The notes under the pieces were generated by a model. It had not been told where the DNA came from and searched no databases. It saw only the letters and a program-made list of their open reading frames with translations. From assembly GCA_013397115.1 (NCBI GenBank), contig VWZW01006868.1:1406784-1470783 (forward strand): 64,000 bases of DNA. Reading direction: 5' to 3'. Each line of letters opens with the position of its first letter. The stretch's first letter is position 1. Both the position numbers and the translations under genes were made by a program. The stretch comes from Edolisoma coerulescens (Eukaryota > Chordata > Aves > Passeriformes > Campephagidae). Positions 36,801-49,070 of this stretch are shown here, piece by piece.

Positions 36801-39800
36801 ACAAAAGCAAGGTATTGACTGTTCTACAGAAAATATTTATTTCTGTGTTTATATATGCTCTTTCCATGACTCATTGCTAAGTAAACATTTTCCTTCAGGA
36901 GCTACCTGGTAAATGCCCTCTGTATAACTCTTCCACAAGGAAGAGCAACAAGTGATGGCTCACACAGAGGTAGAAAGCCTGAAACACGGTGTGATTTGAC
37001 CCAGATCCACAGGCTGGCTTCTCGGATTGTCTTTGGCCTGGTGTCATTACACTGGAGTTGCCTGCAAGTTTTGACTCAAAGTTGCATGGGTTTGTCATCA
37101 CAGATGTGTTCTCCTACCCTCACCTGTGAGGTTGCTGCTTGATGTCTTGCCTGGCACCTGTCTCCCCTTGTCCTGTGGGGCAGCCAGCCTCCACTGCTTC
37201 CTGACATGATGCATTTAACCACGATTTCACTGAAAGAAAACCTAGTGGTCCTCTCTGCAGAAAAGTAAAATACCCCAATACAAAAAGAATATGTGGGTTG
37301 AGACAGGGTAAATAGAAGCTTGACTGGTCTTAGATTAAAAAACCCCAGAGATTTCCAGTTCCAGACAAGGCACTAATTGTCATCCTAAGCATCAACATCC
37401 ATACATGAATCCCAGTCTCAGAGCCAAAAAGTGTGCAAATGTACTAAGACATACAACATAGTTCATCATTCTTGTCTGAAGCCTCTACTTCAGGTGTGAC
37501 TATAAAGACATTTAGTTCTAGTGATGAAAAATTTCTCTGCGGCACAAAAAAAGTCAACAAAATGAAAAAGTAACCAAGAGAAAATAAATGTATTCATGGT
37601 GTTTTTCAAATAGAAGATAAAGCAAATTAGTTATTTCTCCACAAAATACATATATTATGAAATAATATTGACAACATGCATGAGAGAGATTTCAGAATTT
37701 TTAACTGTGTGTTGTTCCAATTATTGATGTGCTAAGCAAATATTAGTTAATGCAGGAAGTACGAAGACAGACCTAATCTGATATTCAGAGGTAACTAAAA
37801 ATCATTCTTAAGAATATCTTATGTTTTCTTTTCTTTCTTTTCCTTCTGAGATTTGGGATGCTGTTCCTCTGAGGTTAGTCTTATGTCATTTTTAACAGCT
37901 CTAATTGCCTAATTAGCTGCTCCAATGCAAGGACAAAGCTCCTCTCAATACTCACAATTAATTTTCCTATTAATATAAAACATCATAATTTGGAAATTCT
38001 TACGTTGGATTCCCAGAACTCTCATGAAAACGTTTCCATACTTGGTCTTTTTAATTATGCAATGGCTAAAAATTCCTTGATGTCCTTAGTGACTTCAAGC
38101 TTATCTGCCATTATTTTGAGTAAATAGTCCCTAATGCTTATATATCAATCCAGTGAATTTTCAGCACAGCTCTTTCATATTTGAGCAATAAAAATCATCA
38201 TAACTCACACTTTTTTATTTTATATATCCACAAAGGATAATGGGGATAAAGCATCTTCTTTTTCCATTGCAATCTTGTTCGTATCTGTGGTGCAGATAAA
38301 CTGAGGAATGTCAAAAGAAGTAAGGAAAGATGCCTGAAGTCACAGAACGTAGCTTCATTCATTTTTATGCATCCTATATATATGAATCAAGGAATTGTTA
38401 CCTGTTTAGTGTGTTTGTTTCTGTTTGTTTTAATATATGGATTGTGATTTATTGTTCTTGAATCTGAAAGAAATACTCTGGTGATTAAGACAATACAATA
38501 ACCTCTCAAACTCATCAGAGTTTTATTCAAAATCTGTTTACTTCTGTGCCCAATTACCCTATATTAATTTTGCATGCATATTAGAAATATGATAATGTAA
38601 TTTGAAATTTTGCCTCATCTCAAATTAAAATACAAGCACCTTTTTATTTATAATTCTTCATTAACTTGGAGTTTAAAAAATCTTTACTAAATATTGTATC
38701 AGCAAATTTATTTTTATTTTTAAAAAGCTACAAAAATTAATTTAAATATGCGAGTTGAAGTAATACACGTGTTTTCACACATCTCTATTTGGATTTCATA
38801 GAATAGCTGCAATTTGTTTTCCAGTCATAGACCTAAGAGGAGTATGAACATGATTGCTGAAGAGCAGTGTCTGTAGAGCTTGGTTCACACTCAATAAATA
38901 TATTTTCATCATGTGTGACAGTAAATTGACAGAATGATATAAATTACATCCAAAGAAAACAAAATTCAGTGTGGAAGAGGCATCACCAAAAAGAGAGCAG
39001 AGAAACTACTCTCAAGGCAAAGTATTGTAACAAAATACTTGGAGGAGTGTCTCAAGGACTCTGTGACTGAATACTGCAGGCACCGCTCAATGAACACCCT
39101 GCTCTCCAAAACCTGAGGCCAATCAGATATGTATTCTTGATCTAAAATATATTACAAAGGAGGGAAAAATGTTGTGTATGTTTCTCTCTCCATCTTTAGT
39201 CCCCAGTTCAAGTATCTAACATATAATTTATAGACTTAGACACTTCACCATAAATAACTATTGACATCATCATTGACATTGTAGTGTTCATCAATCACTT
39301 TATTTATCAATTTCTTTTCATAAGAATATTTGAAGAAACTTCCAAAGGCTCTTACTGACCCCATCAGAAACAAATCAAAAGCTAGATTCTTTCAGCATCA
39401 GACTAATATATTAGGGCACCTTTTTTATATTTTAGTATTCATATATCCTGACAGTCTCAATTTATGCATGCATCAGAACAAAAAAAAAAGCCTTGAAGAA
39501 ATTATTGGATTTCATTGACCAATATTTTTAATTCTACTGAGCTAGCAAACCAATGGAAGAAATATTTTTTTGTAGAATATATTCCTCTGCATGCTTTTCA
39601 CATAATCTAGTAATGGGATAACATCTGTTCTATTTCCCAAAATCTTATATGTACTTCCACAATTCATATTGGAAACTCAAAATCTGTTAACAAGAACTTA
39701 TCAACATCTCGGAAATATGTTAATTACATGTATGATGTAACATTACTTATTTTCTTTATATTTGTTTTTGAAGCATAACTGTGGCAGGAGCCTTAAATGC

Positions 39801-40918
39801 ATAAAAGCAGTAGGGTTTCAACTGGAAATAAAGACAATTCTGAAAGCAAGGAACATACAAGACAGACATAGCATTCCATGTCCAGGGACTGCAGAACGCA
39901 GTTAGTTTGAATCAAGCTTAATCAAGTGTTTCATTGGTCACAGAGCCATTCATGGAGTACGCAACAGTAATTTTTGAAGTTGCATAGTTTAATTTGTGAT
40001 CTATTTAAGGTCCTGAATTAAGTCAGCTGGGAACTGTGAAGACAAAATGAAAAATAGAAGCTGAACAGATATACAAAAGAATGAAAATCAGTTTATTACC
40101 ATTGGTAGAAAATGGATGTAAAAAGATGACACCATCGGAGCAATTACTCAACTTGCAAGACTAGACTGATAATACAACAGACAAACTTTAAGGATGATCC
40201 TGAATTTAAGTAAGAGACTAGAATGAGGGACATTTTTTATAACAAATGAAAAGTGAGGTAATTTTTTTTTCCTTGGCTTGATTAATTCATGAGTGTTTAA
40301 CAAATTTTAATTAAATTCTATATCCACATACTGAAATATATTTCAAACTAATCCATTAAAAATAAAAACAAAGGAAAACCAACAAAAAATCAAACCAATC
40401 AAAGAGCCCAAAAGAAAAATCTTTAAAATTCAAAATTAGAATTAAAATTATATAAACTTCCATTATGAGTCACAAAAGCTGCTGGAAGCTTCTCTCCAAG
40501 ACATCTTTACTTACCTAAATTTTCCATAAAATTTTTAATTCTTCCAGAAGTCTCATCCTCTGTGCATGGTAGCACCAGATTTTGGCAGCACCGGTTCTAA
40601 GTTGTGCTGTCATTGATGACATTACAATAATACTCATACACAGAAAAAGATAACTAACTGTATTTATTAACATACCTAAGAAGAAATGTGCATCTGCATC
40701 TTTCCATGTGGGAATTTACTACCAATACTAAAATTTAAATTCAGCTAATACTGTACAATATAATGTACATACAAATGACTTTTCTTGATAAGAAATCAAG
40801 AAAAACACTGAAATAAGCAAAGCACTTTTTTTTTTTTGTGATGGAGGAATAAATTTTATGCAGGCATAAGTTGGATAAGGGAAAAGAAAGATGTGGAAGT
40901 ATTTTTTCTTTAGCATAC
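33877..40918. other. AT-rich unique sequence, no gene seen
   Basis: Seven kilobases without a recognised transposon or gene. A somewhat GC-richer patch lies at 36890-37250. A splice-like pair at 34822/34949 encloses a frame that is open for about 34 codons and then stops, so I do not call an exon. An oligo-purine tract and short AT repeats are the only other landmarks. Confidence 0.5.
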
Positions 40919-40966
40919 AAGGCAATTGTCTTTCAGATGACAAATGCCAGTTTAAGGGGCAATCAC

Positions 40967-41128
40967 TGTGCATGACTGTGGACATATATTTGCCATCATT
41001 TGAAATTTTCATGAGAGGACCCAAAACAGCCAAAGCCTGTTCAGATTTGACATTCAGGTTGACATCATTGAGTGGGATGTCGAGCCTGAAGGAAAACTGT
41101 AGGGGCCATGTCAGCTCCAAAGATTCTG
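40967..41128 (-). CDS. Candidate protein-coding exon, gene unknown
   Basis: On the minus strand a strong acceptor (CTCTTTTCTATCTTATCCAG, ending at 41129) is followed by an open frame that reads like protein: AESLELTWPLQFSFRLDIP, then LNDVNLNVKSEQALAVLG and PLMKISNDGKYMSTVMH. It has hydrophobic-polar alternation and few low-complexity residues. The exon could end at 40967 (donor CACA/GTGATT, 162 bp) or at 40919 (CCTT/GTATGC, 210 bp). Both versions are multiples of three and give phase-1 boundaries on each side, as in many extracellular-domain exons. The frame stays open further, to 40728, but becomes lysine- and phenylalanine-rich. GC content is higher than around it. I do not recognise the family. 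Both donors are weak, and no partner exon is certain, so a chance frame or a pseudogene remnant remains possible. Confidence 0.3.
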
Positions 41129-44100
41129 CTGGATAAGATAGAAAAGAGCTAACTTGGCACTAGGAAGATACAAAGATGAATTAGGAAAAAGGAGGGCAGA
41201 ACTGAACTTCGGGAGCAAAGGAGAAAAAAATCTCGGAATTAGTGGATTAGACCTCCTCTCTGAGCACCCCCAAAATGTAAGAGCACTCCTAAATCTTTGA
41301 GCTAGGAATTGAACAACTCTGCCTCTTCAGACATGTAGTCAAACTGTAAGAAAATTGAATTAATGTCATTTAAATTAAATACCTAGTGAAGTTTCAAGTA
41401 AAGGAAACTTTTAGATATGATTTTAAAACTTTATTTTTATATTTTAACTGACCCAAGCTGGTTTGAGTGTGATTGCCAAGTGACCAGACATTTTCAGGCA
41501 ACTAATGTTAAACACTGCTCAGCTTCTCAAAACTTTATCAAGAATAATCCAATGGTTACAAAGTGTTTCTGCCTTTAAATGTTATGACTGAGCAGTGTTA
41601 ATACATTAATTTCCTTGGCACTTAAGCAGAACAGAGAGGACCTGCTGCAGCCAGAAGTATGCTTTGATTTGCATTCGGCAGCTTATGCTTTGAGTAAGAA
41701 GACTTTGGTACCTTTTGTGTTTGGAGTTTTTTTGTTTGTTTGTTTGGGGTTTTTTTAGCAATAATAAGAAAGAAGTGCTAATATAATCTTCAGGTGCTCT
41801 TCATAATGTGGGTCCTAAACAAAACAAAAGGTGTAGTAGGTCTGCAACATCTACCAAATTTTGATGCAAGTAATTACACGCTACCTACCTTGAATTCCAG
41901 CTGGCAGGAACTGTCCTGCTGTGCACTGCTGAACCACATCTCCCTTCTAAGGGCGGCTGCATACCAGCAGTGAGTGAAGAGACCCTGTCATTATACTTCA
42001 TTTACATAGGACATGCCATTTATGGGGACTGTAACTCTAAGGAACTATGCAAAAACACGTTTGCCACAGAGTTTGAAGTGGGTTTTTTAATGGGTGCAAC
42101 ATTTTCTGATGACAGCTTAGGCACAAATTTATATTTCTGGGTGAAACAGAGCAAAGATCAGTAACTTTCTGCCCACAAAATATTGTATAAACTGGGAAAC
42201 ATTTCCTTGTAAAACCAAAACCCATCCAAAACCTAGAGAGACTGAATGTCAGAAGAATATAGAAATAAACTTATGAGCAGCATCTGCAATACTTTGTGTC
42301 TTCTGCAACTTCACAGAAATAGCTCATTTCCATCTACCAGATTTAGCATTTATTCGTCCTTTTTTTTCTCCTTTTTCCTGCAAGGACCCTGAAAAACATG
42401 TATTTTGGACAACCAGGAAAACTATGGGTAGATGCACACAAGTCTTATGCAGTGAAATTCTAAGAAAGATAATCTCTCAATGATCTTAAAATTCTTTCTT
42501 CCTCCTTCAGAATGCCAGAGTTAGGTGTTAATAATCACAGCTGCATCCTCCAGAATTTAAAATATGTTTAAGTTGTTGTGGTTTTTTTAAACAAGCAGAC
42601 CCTGTTCAACCCAAAATCCTGCTGTGTATAGCTGTCTAGTACAACCTCATGCACGACATGTTCTCTAGCACCCTCTTTCCTTAAAAATGCAGCTAGACAC
42701 ACCCCCTCCTTCTTTTCAGACCTCCTTAATCGGCTCATTAAGTTTGCAGAACACATCTGCCCCTGCTGACTGAATCACAAAGCACTTCAGCTGTCTTTTC
42801 TCACACCTAGATCCTCCAGACAGAAAAGAACTTGCATTTACTCACTCCTTAGGAATTCAGCTCTGTGGGATACCCAGACCCCAGAGGGAACCCCTGTTGA
42901 TCACCTCATTTATGGTGTAGCACATAAAACCCGTGTAAAGTGTCTTTAACACTCTGGTTTGGTTGCAACAAGATGACTTGCCTGAATAGCAGAATAAACT
43001 GCTGGAGGATTTAATGTAGGACTGAGGGCTGGTAAAACTGACAGTCTGGTTTTTTTCACAGTGAGATACAAATAATGCTTAATAAAATCGCTGGAAGTTC
43101 TTTGATCCCAGGAAAAAAAAAGGAAAAAAAAAAAGTTCTGTGTTATAATCTCTGCATTGTGTAGCTTTTGATTGCTATATGTCTCAGATTGCCATCTGTA
43201 AAATGCAGATAATAAAGCCTAATTACATTCCACCTACAGCTGTTGAGGTTGTCACCTTTCATAATATATGTCAGAGAAGTGCTGAATATAACATTTTCTC
43301 AAGACTCTTCCCAGCTTCCAAATAAAAAAAAAAGAAAAAAGACATTTTTATTATCAGATTTATTTTTACCTTAAATTTAAGAAGGAACTCCCTTTTCTGA
43401 TTGCAGTCTCTATTATCTTTAATTCTAATTCAGCAAATGATTTTGCCCAGGCTGTATGATATCGTGTCAGCCTGAAGTGTGAGAAAACTTGTACATTCAC
43501 TGACAGTGATGACTGACACTACTAGGGAACAACAATTATTTCAAGCATGGTCCTAATAATGCTTTTTTTTTAATTTGGGGTGTTTTTTTTAAATTTTGAT
43601 TCATTATTTGGGCTTTTTCTTTCTGATGCAATGATCACAAAGTCTCTTTGGAAGTTTTTCCAAATAAGGGATTTTGTCTACTCTTTATGGTCCTGTTCTG
43701 TCACACATCTACTCTGTGAAGGTCACTGTTACCCACAAGCATTCATCTGGTTCACTAAAAAACATGATGAATTTTCAAAATGAAGTAATGTGTTGATGCT
43801 TAAAGTGTATTTAATTTTGTTACCAATTTTTTAAGAAAATGAGAAAACACTTTTTGGATACAAATTACTTACTAATTATTACCTTAAAAAATATTCTGGA
43901 ATGACACAATCACTTGAACAGAATGAAAATGTGGAGATTTTAATTTAATTTTAAAGCCCATGTTCTTCATACTAGAAATGGCCAGAATGTCTGAAAGTAA
44001 GCTCAAAATGATGAAATTTCAAGAACAACAATAAAACTGGGGAAAAATATCTCAGTTGAAATTTCTATCTGAAGTTAATTTCATGGCCTGAGTTGTAGGC

Positions 44101-44986
44101 CCTGGTAAAAATAGGGGCATGTATATGAATATATACTTAATTATTAAATACTATAGTTATTCTACACTAATATAGTATATAAATATCATACTTAATATAT
44201 ACTTATTTATTAAATGGAAAAACTGAAAGATATAAACTATAGTCATGCTAATGAAACTATAATTACAATTCCAATTGATTGATTATAGTAGCAGAAAAAA
44301 ATTATTCAGCTAGAAAGACATTAAATCCCTGTTACTCAGTGATGAGATTTGTTAGAACTGTTCACTACATACCTGTGTTTTATATTTTTACCCATAAAAG
44401 ACATTACAAGAGTTACAGGACTTAAAAAACAAAGCCAAACAAGTAAGTTTTTAACTAATTTTTTTTCTAGCCAAAGACATTGCTGCAATTAAATTGCCAG
44501 AACCAATGAAACTCCATTTAATTGACCCTTCTACGAATTAAAAAGAGTAAAACCTTCACTGGAATGCAAAACTTGCAGTCATTTGATAACATTCTGTAAG
44601 TACTTTTGAAGACAAATTATGTGGGGGTCTGCAGTGTCCTGTCTTTCTCTTTGAATATTACTGGTATTTTCATGAGTACAGCTGTGGGGGCTAGATATGG
44701 ATGTGACAGAGCACAAACCACCAGCCTTTTACTAGTCCTGTTCCCTGACCTGGATAGCCTCTGGAATGCCTATTTCAGGACCTTACCACCTTTCCACATG
44801 CAATACATATCCCATTAGGTAATAAGCTTTTTTTTCCCTCCTCATCATAAGTTAATCCTTATAAAGATTTCCTCTCTGGAGAAGCTGCCTGCAGCCAGGA
44901 TATCTCTGTTTCTTCTTTACTGAGACATCAAAGGTCCATATGTGCTGATGTGCAAGGTAGAAGGATTGTTTCCAGGTGAATCTTCT
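41129..44986. other. AT-rich unique sequence, no gene seen
   Basis: It contains a (GTTT)n run at 41727-41757 and A-rich runs at 43113-43134 and 43325-43340. AT-only imperfect duplications lie at about 44127-44216. The patch 42560-42900 is more GC-balanced but unrecognised. Confidence 0.5.
41727..41757. repeat. (GTTT)n simple repeat
   Basis: T runs with three consecutive GTTT units end in GGGG and T7. On the minus strand this is a CAAA tract like the others in the window. Confidence 0.75.
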
Positions 44987-45068
44987 CACAAAATCATGGA
45001 ATCATAGAATAGTTTGGGTAGGAAGGACCTTACAGAACATCTAGTTCCCACGCCCCTGCCATGGGCAT
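44987..45068 (-). mobile_element. CR1 LINE, very short 3' end
   Basis: The plus-strand sequence shows the reversed terminal octamers (AATCATGGAATCATAGAAT), then AGTTTGGGTAGGAAGGACCT, CATCTAGTTCCCACGC and CCCTGCCATGGGCA. These are the last 80 or so bases of a CR1 copy on the minus strand. No coding part remains. Confidence 0.9.
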
Positions 45069-45886
45069 TTCTGTGGACGGGGCTCTGCATGAAGCTATGG
45101 TGAGAGGAACATCATCTCATCCCAAGGCTGTGATGAGAATCAGCTCCAGCTTCCTCATTTCCTCTTCCTCTCGTTTTCAAAGAAAACCTCTACCTTATCC
45201 CTCCCTTCCTCTCACTGATTCTTCTCTCCTCAAGTCCTTGCTATGACAATTCACCTGATTTAAAAACTACCAGGTCAATACCAAAACTGCCTAAGGCTCC
45301 TGTGACAGCTCAGGGCAGCATCAGCTGTAGCACATGTGAAAAGTGTAACTCATTTGCTCTTTGGTAAATGAGATGCAATGATTACTATGTCACATTCCAT
45401 GACTCTTCAGTCCTAGTTCCAGCCATGTCTCTAACCAAGCTCTCAATTAACTGATCTGCCATGCTTTCCTATTCAGTGCAAGGAAAATGTACTGTCCCTG
45501 CTGAGTATGGAAATACACAATAGAATCACAGTTTACATCTATCTTTACCACCTGGGGAACAGTTCAGGAAAGAAATTTGGCAGTTGTGCTCCTCACATCC
45601 AAGGATCAGAGGAGTTTAGGAATTATGTGTGTTCACCAGAAACAGAAGTTTTAAAAAAGTTCTCTTGCCTTAGACACATTCCCAAGCAAGCCTTAGCTGG
45701 TCCGGTTTGAGAAAGCCCAGAATGCTTCTAGTGGATGATCATAAAGGAAGTAGGAAACAGAGGGTTACAGGGCTCAAGAAAATTTTAAATGAATGGTGTT
45801 TTTGAAACTCACTGAAAGATCTGGTGTGTCATTCTATCCAGATCATTCAGCTGGGAAGGAGGACAGACAGCTGACAGTGTTGGTGG
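45069..45886. other. Unique sequence, no gene seen
   Basis: A pyrimidine-rich stretch at 45150-45240 is the only landmark. No gene or transposon was recognised. Confidence 0.5.
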
Positions 45887-45891
45887 GATGG

Positions 45892-46408
45892 TGTCCTAGG
45901 TTACAATGTGAGATGTAACCAAAAGTATGCATTCTATTATCATCTTCACGAGCTGTTAAAGCAGGTGGGGCAGTGCTCCTTATCTCCTACCATGACTCAT
46001 CCCTGATAACTCCCTCCAGGGGCTATCTCTGTTAATGGGCTATCAGGGACTCACTGCATGACTCATGGAATTACCTCATCCCATTGTGAGATGCTCCTCC
46101 CAGGGGGAGGAACCAAGCATTCCCACCTGGATATAATATGGGGTTTGGAACGGCACAGTCAGCCCTTATCTACTGGATTCCCAGAGGACAAGAGCTACTA
46201 CTGGACCTTCAGGTGAAGACCACACTCTTCTACAGGATCACTGCTTCAACACAACCACTTCAAGTGGACTGCTACCTCCACCCTGAGTAACAAGGTGTCA
46301 GGTTGTATCCTGACTCTGTCAGTGTTCTTGTACTATTGCATTTATTTTAATTTTCCTATTACAATTCTGACTTGTGTTCTCCCACTGGTTTGTTTTCAAA
46401 CTAGTACA
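45892..46408 (+). mobile_element. Solo LTR of a second avian ERV family (517 bp)
   Basis: The element starts TGTCCTAGG and ends AGTACA, obeying the TG/CA rule. Inside it are blocks familiar from an avian ERVL-like LTR: CACGAGCTGTTAAAGCAGG, GGGGCAGTGCTCCTTATC, CCATGACTCATCC, GGGGGAGGAACCAAGCATTC and CCACCTGGATATAAT. GGTGTCAGGTTGTATCCTGA follows further on. The TATA-like box ATATAATA is at 46131-46138. A poly(A)-signal-like ATTACA lies in the AT-rich 3' part (near 46360). No retroviral genes flank it. It is a different family from the LTR at 33286, shares the plus orientation, and keeps better termini. The family name is not certain. Confidence 0.85.
46131..46138 (+). promoter_or_regulatory. 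TATA-like box of the second solo LTR
   Basis: ATATAATA follows CCACCTGG at the place expected for the U3 promoter. Present activity cannot be judged. Confidence 0.5.
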
Positions 46409-46413
46409 GATGG

Positions 46414-49021
46414 ATAATGAAAGACTTGAAAGGCTGAGATCTTCTTTGCTGAAATTCTTGTTTTATAAGGCCAAAGGCTCTTCACAAAGGACACAGCAGT
46501 TTTGGGTCACTGCTCTTGCCTTCCTTGTGGTTAAGGATGTGCAGTCACAGCATGCAGCTATTAGAAAGAGCAGTTATTGAAAAGAAAGCTGAGTCTTTCC
46601 AAAGGTGCTGCAATGACTGAATGATAACCATCTTATTTTAAAGAAGCCTGTATTGGGATCGTATTGTCATCAAGATACACGATCCTTTGTGTGGAGGAAA
46701 GAAGGATGTTTAAATCACTGTGTCACTGAAGAATAAATCAAAGAACATTGGCGTTTCCATGAAACCCTGACATTTTAATATTAGTCAGGGACAGGACTCT
46801 GGCTTAGCTGATAATTCAGCTGTACTATCACTAAGATATGCAAAGAGAAACAGAAACCTGCATTTCTGATTCTTCTTTTCCACAACACATAGAAGTAAAT
46901 TCATTTCTGAAGCTACTGAAGATAGTACATGTTCTGTCTAAAAACTGAAGATGTGTAAATGGTCCAAAGCATTTCAAAATCATAGAAAACTCCAATATGT
47001 AGAACTGAGCAGATAAAACCTCCATGCAGCTCTCTTCCAACCCTCCAATCCGTGGCTTGCTTTCCTGTGGTGTGAGGATTGCTTTGGCACACATCATGTC
47101 ACAGAGTTGGGCCACATCTCTCTGTGCTGCTCCCGCACAGTCAGCTGCCTCTCTGCACGTCCAAGAGGAGTCTTACACACTTCATTCCAATATTTGCAGC
47201 GCAGATGGCAGGACTTGGTAGTGAACAGCAGGGCTCAAACCTGAAGTTCTCCGGTGTTACCCATCTCCACATTTATAGTCAGACTGGCACTCTGGTGCAA
47301 TATGGATTTACAAGGTGTCTATAATTTTATATTTTTTTTTAACCAACATTCACTTATTTTGATCCAGACGCCATATTTCTGGGGAAAATAGGGTTATTCA
47401 CTGCTGTGACAAAATAGCAAATGCGTTTCTGCAAATTCAGTGTATTTTCTTTATTTCACAAGTAGTTAAATTCACGTTTGATTATCTGGATTTCTTTTCT
47501 ATAATTTCCATTCAATAGAAAATGTTTCCAGAACAGTTCTAGAATGGAAAAGTGAAGATAACAGAATAAAATGTAACATGTTCATTGATGTGAATGTCCC
47601 TAATTAAAAGTTTGAAATATACACAGTGTAGAGGAATACAAAGAAAACCCTTTCAATTTTTTTTTAAATTTGATTAAACACATGCTTTCTTGTTTAAAAA
47701 AAAATCCCAAAATGTCGAGATAAAAAGGAAATGACAAGCCAAATATATTTTGGTATAAAGTTATTCTAATGTCCTTGGTAAAATTTTAAATTTAACAAAA
47801 ATATAATTCAAGAAATGCATTTAAGCCACTGTAGTTTTGAAGAAATAAACTATGAAAATTAAGAATATCATTGAATACACAACCCAGTTTTCGAAAGCTG
47901 TAGACTGTTCTTCAGATAAAGACATGATCTTTGCTTCCTTTTAGCTTTAAACCATCTTGTTAACAGACAAAATATGAAAGCTTGCTTTCCTGTCCTGATC
48001 CATGAATAAAAAGTAGGTTAGAAATGCTCAGACATGATATTTGTAGAATAATATGTTGATAAAACTGGAAATAACCCAACTACCTCAAAAAGAAATAAAT
48101 TCACTAATAATTTTTTTAAGTACTCCAGGGTTTTTTTGAAAACATGTATTTTGCATTTGGTTTGTATACAGCATTTTAAAATTTTTCTTAAAAAAACTAG
48201 CAATCAAATATTAGATTATTTTTCTTCACTGTTAATTAAAATACAGTTTCCTTTCAAAAATAAATTGATACAAATCACTGCAAAAATATTTTTAATAACA
48301 TTTTCACTCACCTTTTTTCAACATTAAATATACATAAACTGGAACAGCGAAACATAAGCTAAGCTCTTTAATTCCTTACATCTGTAAATAATTAATGTTT
48401 TTTAGAAAATTGGTTATTAACTTTCAGGTAATGAAGCTAAAAAAAAAGATACTAAGACTCAAATCACTTACTAAAATCTAGAGGATGGAAACTGTTGCAT
48501 CCTACATTTGCATAAATTGGAAACTACATTCATAAAACCCATCCTGTCCTGAGAAATATTTCTCCCCACTTACCTGACACATAGTTCTGCTTATATTTAA
48601 ATTCAAAGTCATGTCAGGGGATTTTTTCTTTAAGAGAAAAGGCATTTAAAATACATATAACTGTCTAGCTATTAGCATAGATGCAGAACTCAGCATAAAC
48701 AATTATGTTGAAAGCTGGGATAAAGTCAGACTTCTTAATATTCTGTTTGAAATTTCCTTTTATTTCCAGACCTGTTCAGCTTCATTAGGAGAGGATGAGT
48801 GTTCCCTCAGAAGAAAAGCATGGAGATTTGGTCAGATTTTAGGAATGAGGAAGACAGAAACTCATTTGCCCAAGATTTATGAAATGTAAAACCTACTTTA
48901 AAGTCTAAAATAGCCATTGAACTGTTTTGTCAAATACAGGCACCAAAATTCCTGATGGTAGGCTATCTCAGAAGACAGAGAAAACAACTGAAATCAATGC
49001 TATTTTAATACCTAAGATATG
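46414..49021. other. AT-rich unique sequence, no gene seen
   Basis: No transposon or gene was recognised. Antisense frame pairs at 46831-47324 look compositional. Confidence 0.5.
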
Positions 49022-49070
49022 CATCTATCTATTTCTCTATCCATCTATCAATCTGTTTCTCTATCTATTC
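49022..49070. repeat. Imperfect (CTAT)n microsatellite
   Basis: About twelve CTAT-like units occur with CATC, TTTC and AATC interruptions, which points to an old interrupted tetranucleotide repeat. Confidence 0.85.

Larger units (their letters stand above)
45887..46413 (+). repeat. 5-bp target-site duplication GATGG around solo LTR
   Basis: GATGG occurs at 45887-45891 and at 46409-46413, immediately outside TG and CA ends. This fixes the insertion boundaries to the base. Confidence 0.85.

Noticed and set aside
40891..41136. Plus-strand frame of 81 codons
   Set aside because: It is the antisense shadow of the better minus-strand candidate exon and has no splice or start context of its own.
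49022..49070. CRISPR-like spaced repeats
   Set aside because: The units are contiguous interrupted CTAT, without spacers. This is an ordinary eukaryotic microsatellite.
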